DNA of 44,069 nt from Chloroflexota bacterium (GCA_026389555.1 JAPLHQ010000004.1:1-44069), one strand, 5' to 3'. Positions 15,268 to 23,188 are shown, counted from the first letter of the stretch. The notes: generated from the sequence alone by a model not told the origin. Numbers and translations are program-made.

Positions 15268-16433
15268 GTGCCGTGATGAACCTGATCCGGCGCAACGCTG
15301 GCCTCATCACTCTGCTCGCGCTCGTTGCGCTAATCGCCGTCGCCTGTGGCGGAGGAGACGGCGCGGCTGCAACGGCAAGCCCATCAGTAACCCCGCACCC
15401 ACCACTCGTACCGTCGTCACCAGGAGCCGACCCACTCAGCTTGATCGCCTGGCTCTTCACACCAGTCTTCCAGGCGCTCTTCATTGGGTTGGTGCTGCTC
15501 GACCGCTTCACTGGCGATATCGGCATTGCAATCTTGCTTCTCACCGTTGTGATCCGCATCATCTTGATTTCGCCGTACAGGAAGCAGCTTGTTTCGCAGC
15601 GACGCACGCAGATGCTGCAGCCAGAGGTTGCAGAGATTCAGCGCCGCTACAAGGGCGACCGCATGAAGATTCAACAGGCGCAGGCGGAGCTCTATAAGAC
15701 GCGCGGCATTAACCCGCTGAGCGGCTGCCTCCCAACGCTGCTTCAGTTTGTTGTCCTCATTCCGATGTACACGGTGATCTCAAACGGCCTAACCAACCCA
15801 GACCCAACGGCGATGCTGAACGTCTTCGGCGTCAATATTGGCGAGCAGGTGGGCCTTGTTTGCGCGAACGGCCTCGGCACCGCCGCATACGACAACATGA
15901 AGCCGTGCATTGAGTCAGTCATCCCGTGGCTCGGCAACCTGCAGGCGTCAATCCCGTGGGCGCCGATCAGCCTTGTCGGCATTGGCATCTCGCCACTCGC
16001 TCTCGTCAGCGCGCTACTGCAGGTGCTGCAGACACGCATGACACTCCCGCAAGGGAAGGCGGCGAAGGGTGATCCGTCTGCGGCGGCGCAGAGCCAGATG
16101 CTGGTGATCCTGCCGCTCATCTCCGTCCTGTACGGCGGCATCCTGCCGGCGGGACTCTTTATCTACTGGATTGCGTCCACGATCTTCTCGTTGGCGCAGC
16201 AGTATTTGATCCTCGGTTACGGTGGGCTCTTCCCGCTCTTCGGCTGGAACCCCGCCTTTGCCGCGAACCATGCACCACGCTTCCCTGTTGCCATGCCGGA
16301 GGCCGCTCCAGCTGGTGATGTGGTTGATGGGGCACCACAAACCCGCACGGATCTTGATCGCGCTGCATCAGCAGCCGCAACGATTCGTTCGGCCAAGAAG
16401 CACGACCGTCACGGTCGTCGAGGGGGTAAGTAA
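15264..16433 (+). CDS. yidC: YidC/Oxa1 membrane protein insertase
   Basis: About 389 residues from the ATG at 15264, which overlaps the yidD stop. The frame is open to 15249, but the overlap and the MSAVMNLIRR start favour 15264. The N-terminal helix is followed by a Cys at 28 in ALIAVAC-GGG, which could be a lipoprotein lipidation site as in Gram-positive YidC. The insertase domain shows the groove arginine (VVIRIILISPYRKQ), a cytoplasmic loop (LQPEVAEIQRRYKGDRMKI), KTRGINPLSGCLPTLLQ and the late helices (ILPAGLFIYWIASTIFSLAQQY). It lacks the large periplasmic domain of Gram-negative YidC and has a basic tail (KKHDRHGRRGGK), possibly ribosome-binding. It shares one base with khpB. Confidence 0.95.
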   Translation: MSAVMNLIRRNAGLITLLALVALIAVACGGGDGAAATASPSVTPHPPLVPSSPGADPLSLIAWLFTPVFQALFIGLVLLDRFTGDIGIAILLLTVVIRIILISPYRKQLVSQRRTQMLQPEVAEIQRRYKGDRMKIQQAQAELYKTRGINPLSGCLPTLLQFVVLIPMYTVISNGLTNPDPTAMLNVFGVNIGEQVGLVCANGLGTAAYDNMKPCIESVIPWLGNLQASIPWAPISLVGIGISPLALVSALLQVLQTRMTLPQGKAAKGDPSAAAQSQMLVILPLISVLYGGILPAGLFIYWIASTIFSLAQQYLILGYGGLFPLFGWNPAFAANHAPRFPVAMPEAAPAGDVVDGAPQTRTDLDRAASAAATIRSAKKHDRHGRRGGK

Positions 16434-17326
16434 TGGCGAGCGAGAGCGCATACCAGGAGTTCACCGGGAAGAGCGTTGAAGAGGCGCTGAAGATCGCCTG
16501 CGAGACCTTCAAGGTTGGACTCGCCGACCTCGACTTTGAGATCATCGCCCCAGGCTCAAAGGGCGTGCTCGGCATGGGCGCAGAACCTGCGCGCATTGTT
16601 GCCGCACCTGCGAGCGCTATTGCCGGCAGCGCACCGAAGCGGTCCACTGAGCCTGCCCCTCGCGCAGCGGCACCACGCGCCGCAGCACCACGAGATGCTG
16701 AACCACGAGAAGCTGCACCACGCGAGGCTGCACCACGCGCGGCACGCCCAGAGCGCAGCGCCGCGCCACGAGCCGAGCGACCGGCACGAGCGCCTCGACC
16801 AGAGCGTGCGCCACGCGAAGAGCGTGAACCACGAGAGCGACGCGAGCGCAGCGAGACGACACCAGAGATGATCGCGGGCGGCAAGGAGATCCTTGAGACG
16901 CTGATTAAGCACCTTGATTTTGAAGCGGAGATTCGCCTAAGTGGCGAAGGATCCGAAACGGTGCTGAACGTTGCTGGTACATCGCCAGAAGCGGTGGAAG
17001 AGCTCGGCAGCTTGATCGGCCGCCGCGGTGAGCGACTGCAGGCGATTCAGCACCTTGTCAATTTGATGTTGAGCCGCAAGCTCGGCGAGTGGGCACGCGT
17101 CACCGTTGATATTGAAGAGTATCGCGGTCGACGTGAAGCGCAGCTGCGCGCACTCGCACGCAAGGCGGGCGAGCGCGTTCGTGAGACCGGCCGCGCGGTA
17201 CAGCTTGAGCCAATGACCGCGCTCGAGCGCCGCTGGGTGCACATGGAGCTACAGGGCGCTCCTGGAATTGCAACCGAGTCGGCTGGTGAAGAGCCAGAGC
17301 GCCGCGTCGTTGTCATTCCAGCCTAA
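16433..17326 (+). CDS. khpB: RNA-binding protein KhpB (Jag)
   Basis: The 297-residue protein has three parts. A Jag-N domain (EFTGKSVEEALKIACETF) is followed by a linker of about 85 residues made of Ala-Pro-Arg/Glu repeats (about 70-145). Then come a KH domain with the GxxG loop in LIGRRGERLQAIQHL and an R3H domain (ERRWVHMELQ). KhpB binds RNA with KhpA and affects cell division and elongation in Gram-positive bacteria, and it is almost always found beside yidC. Its start shares a base with the yidC stop. The repetitive linker is longer and more charged than is common; it is disordered and varies between species. Confidence 0.92.
   Translation: MASESAYQEFTGKSVEEALKIACETFKVGLADLDFEIIAPGSKGVLGMGAEPARIVAAPASAIAGSAPKRSTEPAPRAAAPRAAAPRDAEPREAAPREAAPRAARPERSAAPRAERPARAPRPERAPREEREPRERRERSETTPEMIAGGKEILETLIKHLDFEAEIRLSGEGSETVLNVAGTSPEAVEELGSLIGRRGERLQAIQHLVNLMLSRKLGEWARVTVDIEEYRGRREAQLRALARKAGERVRETGRAVQLEPMTALERRWVHMELQGAPGIATESAGEEPERRVVVIPA
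16656..16850 (+). repeat. imperfect Ala-Pro-Arg/Glu codon repeat inside khpB
   Basis: Copies of CCACG(A/C)G and GCACCACG recur every 9-18 bases and encode the low-complexity linker. The unit is irregular and stays in frame, so it is a coding repeat and not a CRISPR or mobile element. Confidence 0.7.
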
Positions 17327-17350
17327 GGCGCGCACCTAAAGGTTCACGCA

Positions 17351-17917
17351 ATGCCAAAGGCCGGCGCAACACGCGAGTCACACTTTCCGGCGATTGAGAA
17401 GCGTTACGGCGAGCCGATGTCGCACTGGCACAAGGTGATGGCGCGCGTTGCTGGGAAGACGTACCCGGAGCAGATGGCGCACCTGCAGGAGAACCACGGC
17501 TTCTCCAAGGCGCATGCCAACGCGCTGGTGATGTACACGCGCGGCTCGCTAAGCGCTCGTCGACACGCCACGCCGACTGATTGGTACAAGAGTGTCACCA
17601 AGGAGCAGGCGCGTACGATTCGCGCGATCTTCAAGGCGGTGAAGGCGAAGCACCCCAACCTTGAGCTCGTCATTGCGTGGAATCAACCGATGCTCCGGAA
17701 GGGGACCGACTATATTCTCGGCGCATCAGCGACGAAGGGCTACATCATGATCAACCCGTTTAGCAAGAACGTGGTTGACGAGTTTCGACCAAAGCTGCGC
17801 GAATACCGTGTGCTGAAGCACACGGTCGCACTGCCGAGCGACTGGGACGTTGACGTCAAGCTGATCCAAGCGATAGCAAAGGCGCGGATCGCGGAGCTCA
17901 AGAAGACGGCGAAGTAG
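17351..17917 (+). CDS. DUF4287 plus DUF1801-like protein
   Basis: The 188-residue protein begins with a DUF4287-type segment (FPAIEKRYGEPMSHWHKVM, then YPEQMAHLQENHGFSKAHANALVMY). It continues with a DUF1801-like alpha/beta unit (ARTIRAIFKAVKAKHPNLELVIAWNQPML, then YIMINPFSK and KLREYRVLKHTVALPSDW). The DUF1801 fold is found in small proteins of unknown role, including YdhG-like ones. It follows khpB closely in the same direction but is not an obvious partner of it. Function unknown; the two-domain layout is known from other genomes. Confidence 0.75.
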   Translation: MPKAGATRESHFPAIEKRYGEPMSHWHKVMARVAGKTYPEQMAHLQENHGFSKAHANALVMYTRGSLSARRHATPTDWYKSVTKEQARTIRAIFKAVKAKHPNLELVIAWNQPMLRKGTDYILGASATKGYIMINPFSKNVVDEFRPKLREYRVLKHTVALPSDWDVDVKLIQAIAKARIAELKKTAK

Positions 17918-17954
17918 AGCGCGGCGCGCGCGCCATCGGCGCGGTGTGTGCGAT

Positions 17955-18330
17955 TGGTGGAGATGGAGGAGAGTCGAACTCCTCGTCCGAAAAGCCTTCC
18001 AAGAGACCACTACGAGCGTGTCCTGCGGTTTAGTCTGAGTTGAGGCGCTCCCACAGGCCGGATCGACCCTCAACCGAGTCACATGCCCCTAAATCGGGCT
18101 TAATCAGTGGCTATGTGTCACTCACCACTGTTGCAGCTTCGCTTAATGACGCTTCCACGACCCGCGAAGCGGGGGCCGCTTCCACGCTCACCTTACTGCC
18201 TTAGGCAGCGAGGGCGAGAGCAGGCTGGCGATTGCCAGGTACTTCTTTTTGCTACCGGTTTAACGAGGCCTGATAGCAACCTCGACTCGCGTTCTCAAGG
18301 TGCGGTTTCCCGTCGAAACCACGCATCCCC
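17955..18330 (-). ncRNA. ssrA: transfer-messenger RNA (tmRNA)
   Basis: The 5' end GGGGATG (18330-18324) pairs over seven base pairs, with one G-U, with CATCTCC just before the encoded CCA 3' end at 17955. The T-arm GTTCGACTC and the 5' domain GGTTTCGACGGG match the conserved tmRNA termini. The length of about 376 nt is normal. It rescues stalled ribosomes with SmpB, whose gene is directly upstream. The tag-coding frame is listed separately. Confidence 0.93.
18201..18236 (-). other. tmRNA tag-peptide reading frame
   Basis: Starting at GGC (18236) the frame reads GNRQPALALAA and stops at TAA (18203-18201). The hydrophobic ALAA end is the proteolysis signal typical of tmRNA tags, and this is the only frame of the region that ends so. 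The exact resume codon is uncertain; the frame is open for a few codons before it. Confidence 0.7.
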
Positions 18331-18339
18331 AAGGGGGGA

Positions 18340-18345
18340 ATCCTA
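18340..18345 (-). promoter_or_regulatory. candidate -10 box of ssrA promoter
   Basis: TAGGAT on the minus strand ends nine bases before the first G of tmRNA, the usual distance. No good -35 box was seen, and the region overlaps the smpB 3' end, so ssrA may also be transcribed from upstream. Confidence 0.4.
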
Positions 18346-18365
18346 CACGTTGGCGCGCGCGGCGA

Positions 18366-18854
18366 CTAGCCCCCGCGCTTCCAGTCGGAGAGTTCGCGCT
18401 CCGCTTCGCGCTTCCCCTCACGGTCAGCGATCGACTTTCGCTTGTCGAACTCCTTCTTTCCACGCCCGAGACCGATCTCCACCTTGCAGCGCCCGCGGCT
18501 CAGATAAAGGCGAAGCGGGATCAGTGTGAGCCCCTTCACCTTCACCTTGGTGCCAATTGAGATGATCTCTTCCTTATGCAGGAGGAGGCGTCGCGTTCGC
18601 TTCGGCTCGTGCTGCTGGCTGGCGGCACCGGGCCACTCGGCAATGTGCATGCCGATCATGCGCGCCTCACCATGTTCAAGCCGAATGTAGGCGTCGCCGA
18701 TATCTGCCTTTCCAGCGCGGATTGACTTGATCTCCGTCCCCGTCAGCACCACACCCGCCTCAAAGCGGTCAAGAATCTCGTACTCGTGGGAGGCCTTCCG
18801 GTTCGAAGACAGCGTCGTACCGTCTGCTACGGCAACCGGCTTCTTCGTGGCCAT
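18366..18854 (-). CDS. smpB: SsrA-binding protein SmpB
   Basis: The 162-residue protein carries the SmpB signatures NRKASHEYEILDRFEAGVVLTGTE, KSIRAGKADIGDAYIR and the basic C-terminal tail (GKKEFDKRKSIADREGKRE) that enters the mRNA path of the stalled ribosome. It delivers tmRNA to the A site. The start ATG is preceded by AAGGAGGT with three bases between, a strong ribosome-binding site. The gene is 35 bp from ssrA in the same direction and downstream of a structured leader, with ctpA further upstream. Confidence 0.97.
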   Translation of the reverse strand: MATKKPVAVADGTTLSSNRKASHEYEILDRFEAGVVLTGTEIKSIRAGKADIGDAYIRLEHGEARMIGMHIAEWPGAASQQHEPKRTRRLLLHKEEIISIGTKVKVKGLTLIPLRLYLSRGRCKVEIGLGRGKKEFDKRKSIADREGKREAERELSDWKRGG

Positions 18855-18883
18855 GAGACCTCCTTGACGCTATGAGATGAGAA

Positions 18884-18911
18884 AGGGCGCCGGCCGTGTG
18901 GCCAGCGCCCT
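18884..18911 (-). terminator. strong hairpin upstream of smpB (terminator or attenuator)
   Basis: A 12-bp stem with an ACAC loop forms in the minus-strand RNA, where one internal position is a U-G pair; on the plus strand the same position is a C-A mismatch. This marks the minus strand as the working one. The stem is followed by UUUCUC, a weak U-tract, then by the smpB ribosome-binding site. It could end the ctpA message or attenuate smpB. Confidence 0.6.
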
Positions 18912-18922
18912 CTCAGAACGTC

Positions 18923-18967
18923 ACCGCTCTCGCGGGCCGGTTAAGCGCCGACCTCACGAGAGGCGGT
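18923..18967 (-). other. second structured element in smpB leader
   Basis: In the minus-strand RNA, ACCGC-C-UCUCG (18967-18957) pairs with CGAGAGCGGU (18932-18923) with one bulged C. Inside it GGUCGG (18953-18948) pairs with CCGGCC (18940-18935). The two helices could stack. It lies between a mini-frame and the hairpin before smpB. Its purpose is unknown. Confidence 0.45.
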
Positions 18968-18978
18968 CGTACAACTGT

Positions 18979-19004
18979 CTACTGACACTGCACACCACCT
19001 CCTT
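18979..19004 (-). promoter_or_regulatory. strong Shine-Dalgarno with four-codon frame in ctpA-smpB spacer
   Basis: AAGGAGGTG (19004-18996) stands a few bases before GTG CAG TGT CAG TAG (18993-18979). This is a near-perfect ribosome-binding site in front of a mini-frame and not before smpB itself. It could be a leader peptide. The GTG and stop are also the end of a longer chance frame on the same strand. Confidence 0.35.
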
Positions 19005-19076
19005 CCGTCTGCCGTAAACGATACGGCGCAGCGGCGTGCGGCGCAAGGGGAGTGTGTCGCGAGGCGGATATGCCCG

Positions 19077-20318
19077 CTACTTCAGGAGGTCGAGCGCCTT
19101 GGTGAGCACCAGATCGTCGGCCCCCTGGGTTGTGACAGGGGCAATCGGGTAGTCCGGGGCAATACCAACCTTGTGGATCCAAGTGCCGCTTGGCGTGAGC
19201 CACTTTGCAATCGTGAGCTTCAGCCCTGAGCCATCTGAGAGGTCAATAAAAGTTTGTACAACACCCTTACCAAAGCTCGTCTCACCAACGAGTACCGCGC
19301 GGCCACGATCCTGCAGAGCGCCCGCAAGAATCTCACTTGCAGAGGCACTCCCCTTATTGATCAAGACAACGAGTTTGATGGAAGGGTCTGTTGCAAGACC
19401 GCCGCCACTCGCCCGTGTCTCTGTGCGCTTTCCGTCACTCGTCTCTTCCATATAGACAACGCCGTCGCCAATGAACTCACTCGCAATAGCGAGCGCAGCG
19501 GAGAGGTAGCCGCCCGGATTGTCACGAAGGTCGAGGACGATGCGCGTGGTGCCTGCATCAATAACCTTCTGGAGTGCCGTGTGAAACTGCTCGGACGCAA
19601 CCTCGCTGAATTCTGCAAGACGGATGTAGCCAACCGATTCGCCAGTAGTGGTGGAGAGCTGCTTCGGCTCAACGGCTGGGACAACGATGACATCGCGAAT
19701 AATTGAGATGTCGTTCGGCGCATCTTCGCCGCGCACCACAGTGATAACCACTGTCGTGCCTTTCGCGCCGCGCACCTTTCGGACTGCGGAGTCAAGCGTC
19801 TCACCATCAACGCTGACGCCATCAACCGCGGTAACACGATCACCACTGATAATCCCTGCCGCCTTTGCTGGTGAGCCGTCAATTGGTGAGACAACAAGGA
19901 GGTAGCAGTCTGGTCCGATCGTGGTGCACGAATCACCAGTCGGGCTGCGACTTTCAATGACGGCACCGATCCCCTCAAAGCTTCCAGAGAGATCGCTGAT
20001 CATCGCCGCCATCTCTTCGCTGGTGAGGTACTGCGAGTACGGATCGTTCAGCGATTCAACGAGCCCCCTGATGGCGCCATCAACAAGTTGCTGCTCGGTC
20101 TCGTCCCCAACATGGCGCTGCTCAACGAGGTTCAACACCTCATTGAATCGAGAGAGGTCAATCGCGCCGCTCGCCCCGGTTGGTGTACTGCTGGCTGAAC
20201 CGTTGCTGTAACCAAGCGTGTAGACGCCAACCGCAAGCGCGATCGCAAGGAGGAGTGCGCCGGCGCGCGTGACGAGTGGCGGACGCTTCCCGCCGTTCCC
20301 GATGAATCGCTGCTGCAT
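19077..20318 (-). CDS. ctpA: C-terminal processing peptidase (S41, CtpA-like)
   Basis: The 413-residue protein has an N-terminal membrane helix (near 17-36), then the PDZ region (GDRVTAVDGVSVDGETL) and the S41 catalytic domain. The Ser of NKGSASASEILAGAL and the Lys of GETSFGKGVVQT form the Ser-Lys pair. It cleaves the hydrophobic C-termini of secreted proteins; some family members act on tmRNA-tagged proteins outside the cytoplasm. A GAGGAGGGAG before the ATG supports the start. It lies downstream of ftsX and upstream of the smpB leader, in one direction. Confidence 0.92.
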   Translation of the reverse strand: MQQRFIGNGGKRPPLVTRAGALLLAIALAVGVYTLGYSNGSASSTPTGASGAIDLSRFNEVLNLVEQRHVGDETEQQLVDGAIRGLVESLNDPYSQYLTSEEMAAMISDLSGSFEGIGAVIESRSPTGDSCTTIGPDCYLLVVSPIDGSPAKAAGIISGDRVTAVDGVSVDGETLDSAVRKVRGAKGTTVVITVVRGEDAPNDISIIRDVIVVPAVEPKQLSTTTGESVGYIRLAEFSEVASEQFHTALQKVIDAGTTRIVLDLRDNPGGYLSAALAIASEFIGDGVVYMEETSDGKRTETRASGGGLATDPSIKLVVLINKGSASASEILAGALQDRGRAVLVGETSFGKGVVQTFIDLSDGSGLKLTIAKWLTPSGTWIHKVGIAPDYPIAPVTTQGADDLVLTKALDLLK

Positions 20319-20347
20319 CTGCTCTCCCTCCTCTCTTCAGGCTGTCT

Positions 20348-20367
20348 CGCAGGTTCTTCTTCCTGCG
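20348..20367 (-). other. small hairpin in ftsX-ctpA spacer
   Basis: CGCAGG and CCTGCG form a perfect six-bp inverted repeat around an eight-base loop. No U-tract follows, so it is probably not a full terminator; it could reduce or stabilise read-through transcription to ctpA. Confidence 0.3.
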
Positions 20368-20388
20368 CGTTGGCCTACGGTTGCGACC

Positions 20389-21297
20389 CTAGTTAAGTCG
20401 GCCTCGTAGAGAGAGTAGCGCGCCGAGGGCGCCGAGTCCGAACCCAGCAAGGAGGACGGAGATCGCAACTTGACCGGCGAGGATCGCCGACGTTTCAACG
20501 GGGAGAACGCGGAAGAGGTTCAGCATCAGCGCACCCACACCAGCTCCGAGAATGCCAAAGATGAAGAGGGTAATCAGCGCGCCAATCCCGCCAATCACGA
20601 GCCCCTCAAGGATGAAGGGGAGACGCACCCACGTTGAGGTTGCGCCAACGAGGCGCATGATGGCGATCTCATCGCTGCGCGCCATCACCGCCAGCCGAAT
20701 GGCGTTCACAACAACGGCGAGCACCGCGAGCGAGAAGCCGATCACCACGATCAGACCAACGATTCGAAGTGCAGAGGTGACGCTCGCGAGTGATTCAGCG
20801 AGGGCGCGACCATCAACGATCCTCGCGAAGAGTGCGGCGGAGGGGAGCTTTGACAAGCTGTCTGCAACGCTCGCGGTCTGACCAGGGTCATCGAGTGAGA
20901 TCTCGAAGCTTGGCGGCAGTGGGTTCCCGTCAAGTTCTCCGGTGAGATCAGGCTCACCGCGCTCCTTGAGGCGCTCGCGGAAGGCGGCAAGCGCCTCATC
21001 GGCGCTCACGTAGGTTGCATCACGCACCCCATCAACCTTCAGGATCTCCGCACGAAGTTCCGCCGCACGAGCGTCCGAAGCCCCCACCTTGAGGTAGGCG
21101 ACCACTTCAACCTTGGAGTCGGCGTAGCTCAGCGCGGCGTCGAGCCCCGCGCGAATGACAAGGACTGAGGCGAGCACAAGGAGCATCAGGGTCATCGTCA
21201 TCGTGGCGGCGATCGTTGCAAGACGGTTGCGCGCAAGGCCGTTCATTGCGGCGGAGGCGCTCAGCTTCAGCAGGCGAGTGTTCTGTGCTCGACTCAT
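20389..21297 (-). CDS. ftsX: cell division protein FtsX
   Basis: The 302-residue permease-like protein has a first membrane helix (near 28-50: TIAATMTMTLMLLVLASVLV), an outer domain to about residue 175 (VVAYLKVGASDARAAELRAEI, then FEISLDDPGQTA) and three further helices. The cytoplasmic loop with ARSDEIAIMRLVGAT couples to the FtsE ATPase, matching the family. FtsEX activates peptidoglycan hydrolases at the division site. It follows ftsE by 32 bp. Confidence 0.93.
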   Translation of the reverse strand: MSRAQNTRLLKLSASAAMNGLARNRLATIAATMTMTLMLLVLASVLVIRAGLDAALSYADSKVEVVAYLKVGASDARAAELRAEILKVDGVRDATYVSADEALAAFRERLKERGEPDLTGELDGNPLPPSFEISLDDPGQTASVADSLSKLPSAALFARIVDGRALAESLASVTSALRIVGLIVVIGFSLAVLAVVVNAIRLAVMARSDEIAIMRLVGATSTWVRLPFILEGLVIGGIGALITLFIFGILGAGVGALMLNLFRVLPVETSAILAGQVAISVLLAGFGLGALGALLSLRGRLN

Positions 21298-21329
21298 CTC
21301 TCCCTCACAACCTTCATCTCACTTTCGCC

Positions 21330-22064
21330 TTAGCCGACTCGATGATAGGTGCCGCGCTGTTCATCGCGAATCAGGCGACCACCCTCAAGACCAAGCACAC
21401 GCTTACGCAGCGTGGTGACAATGTCAGAGTCGTGCGTTGCAACGAGGACGGTGACGCCGAGCTGGTTGATCTGCCCGAGCAGCTCCATGATCTCCCAGCT
21501 GATCAACGGGTCAAGATTCCCCGTTGGTTCGTCAGCGATGAGGAGCTCAGGGTTGCCCACGATGGCGCGCGCAATCGCCGCGCGCTGCTGCTCACCACCA
21601 GAGAGGGCGTCTGGGTAGCGATCGGCGAGCTTGCCAAGACCAACGATGCGTAGCGCGCGCTCAACCGCCACCTCAATCTCTTCTACTGGGGCACCGGTGA
21701 CCTCCAGCGCGAACGCGGTGTTTTCGCGTACGGTGCGTCGTTGCAAGAGGCGGAAGTCCTGGAAGACCACGCCAACACGTCGGCGCAGATACGGCACTTC
21801 GCTTGCTGGAAGATCATGAACTGAGTAGCCGGCTACGTGAACCTCCCCGGCGAAGGGGAGCACGTCGCGCACGAGGAGTCCAACGAGCGACGACTTTCCA
21901 GCACCTGAAGGCCCAACAAGGAAGGCGAACTCGCCGCGATTGAGTGTCAGGCTAACGCCGGCAAGCGCAACATGTCCGCTCGGGTAACGCACGCTGACGT
22001 TGTTCAGCGAGACGACCGGGCTCCCACCCTCTCCTACGTTTGTCATATCGGCAAGGTTACTCAT
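21330..22064 (-). CDS. ftsE: cell division ATP-binding protein FtsE
   Basis: About 244 residues of ABC ATPase: Walker A VGPSGAGKSSLV, signature LSGGEQQRAAIARAI, Walker B LLIADEPTGNLD, and H-loop ATHDSDIV. The frame is open to 22145, but that part overlaps prfB. ATGs at 22067 and 22064 overlap the prfB stop (ATGAGTAA), and a third lies at 22046; no ribosome-binding site decides among them. 22064 was chosen because overlapped starts are common in this window. FtsE drives FtsX to regulate peptidoglycan hydrolases; it is encoded between prfB and ftsX, as in many bacteria. Confidence 0.93.
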   Translation of the reverse strand: MSNLADMTNVGEGGSPVVSLNNVSVRYPSGHVALAGVSLTLNRGEFAFLVGPSGAGKSSLVGLLVRDVLPFAGEVHVAGYSVHDLPASEVPYLRRRVGVVFQDFRLLQRRTVRENTAFALEVTGAPVEEIEVAVERALRIVGLGKLADRYPDALSGGEQQRAAIARAIVGNPELLIADEPTGNLDPLISWEIMELLGQINQLGVTVLVATHDSDIVTTLRKRVLGLEGGRLIRDEQRGTYHRVG

Positions 22065-23188
22065 CATCAGGCCCGCTCGCTGTGATCGGCGCGCCGATCG
22101 CGAGGCGCTCAAGCTCCGCCAAGATGAACGGATCAAAGTCGCCATCCATCACCCCTGTGGTGTCCGATGTCTGCACACCGGTTCGGTGGTCTTTCACCAT
22201 CTGGTACGGATGGAAGACGTAGCTACGAATCTGGTTCCCCCAGCCGGCAACCACCGTCTCTCCGCGCACTCGCGCCAGCTCATCTTCGCGCGCGCGAATC
22301 TTTAGCTCAATCAGTTTTCCGCGCAACATCTTCTCCGCGGTCTCTCGGTTCTGCATCTGTGAACGTTGGTTCTGGCTTGAGACAACGCTGTTCGTTGGGA
22401 TGTGTGTAAGTCGAACAGCAGACTCTGTCTTGTTGACGTGCTGACCACCAGCGCCGCTGGCGCGATACGTGTCAACACGAATCTCATCCCAGTTGAGCGT
22501 CACCTCTTGGTCATCCTCAACCTCAGGGATCACTTCAAACATTGCAAATGTTGTCTGGCGACGCTTCTGCCCATCAAACGGAGAGATGCGCACCATGCGG
22601 TGCACGCCACGCTCTGCACGCAACCATCCAAAGACATTTCTTCCGCGAATCTCTAGCGCCACACTTCGGTAACCGGCACCTTCACCTTCAGTGAAGTCAA
22701 CGATCTCACTGGCAAACCCGTGTCGCTCCGCCCAGCGCATGTAGGCGCGCAGCAACATTGCGGTCCAGTCACAGGCCTCAGTTCCACCAGCGCCGGCCTG
22801 AATGGTGACAATCGCGTCCGCATCGGCATACTCCCCGGCGAAGAGGAGTGAGGTGCGCGCCTTCTGGAAGTTCAGTTCGAGCGCCGCCGTGCGCACCTCA
22901 ACTTCGGTGAGGAGCGCTTCGTCGCTCTCGGAGCTTGCAAGCTCGAAGAGCTCGCCAAGGTCGCGCGCCGACTTAGTGAGCTCTTGCCAGAGAGTGAGCT
23001 CTTCGCGGAGGCCCTCCGCCTCGCGTGCAAGGCGCCGGGCGACCCGCTGGTCATCCCAGAAGCCGGGGGCGAGCATCTGCGACTCAATGGTGGCGAGTCG
23101 CGCCGCCTTTGTTACAGGGTCAAAGCCCCCCCGACGTGGCTTCGATCCGACCGAGCAGGTCGCGTAGGCCAGCGGCGTCGACGCTCAC
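22057..23188 (-). CDS. prfB: peptide chain release factor 2, +1 programmed frameshift
   Basis: RF2 ends translation at UGA and UAA. The visible uninterrupted frame from an ATG at 23076 lacks the family N-terminus. The missing part is in the other frame: GTG at 23188, 22 codons (MSVDAAGLRDLLGRIEATSG...), then CTT TGA C at 23125-23119, and after a +1 shift GAC reads DPVTKAARLATIESQ and on into the main frame. The join gives about 376 residues, normal length. An in-frame TGA four codons before the GTG leaves this as the only nearby start. The codon-recognition SPF and the catalytic GGQ (ASGAGGQHVNKTES) are present. It lies between secA and ftsE. Confidence 0.93.
23119..23132 (-). promoter_or_regulatory. 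RF2 programmed frameshift site
   Basis: On the minus strand seven Gs (23132-23126) run straight into CTT TGA C (23125-23119). The CTT-TGA-C slippery pair, with a G-rich internal Shine-Dalgarno, is the classic autoregulatory RF2 site. Low RF2 gives slow reading of TGA and more shift. Confidence 0.9.

Noticed and set aside
16656-16850. Possible CRISPR or satellite array
   Set aside because: The units are irregular, without spacers, and stay in the khpB frame.
18979-19203. 74-residue minus-strand frame overlapping ctpA
   Set aside because: It is in another frame of ctpA and has no homology; only its short final part with the strong Shine-Dalgarno was kept as a leader element.
22057-23076. Truncated or damaged prfB
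   Set aside because: The missing N-terminus is present in the adjoining frame with the RF2 frameshift signal.
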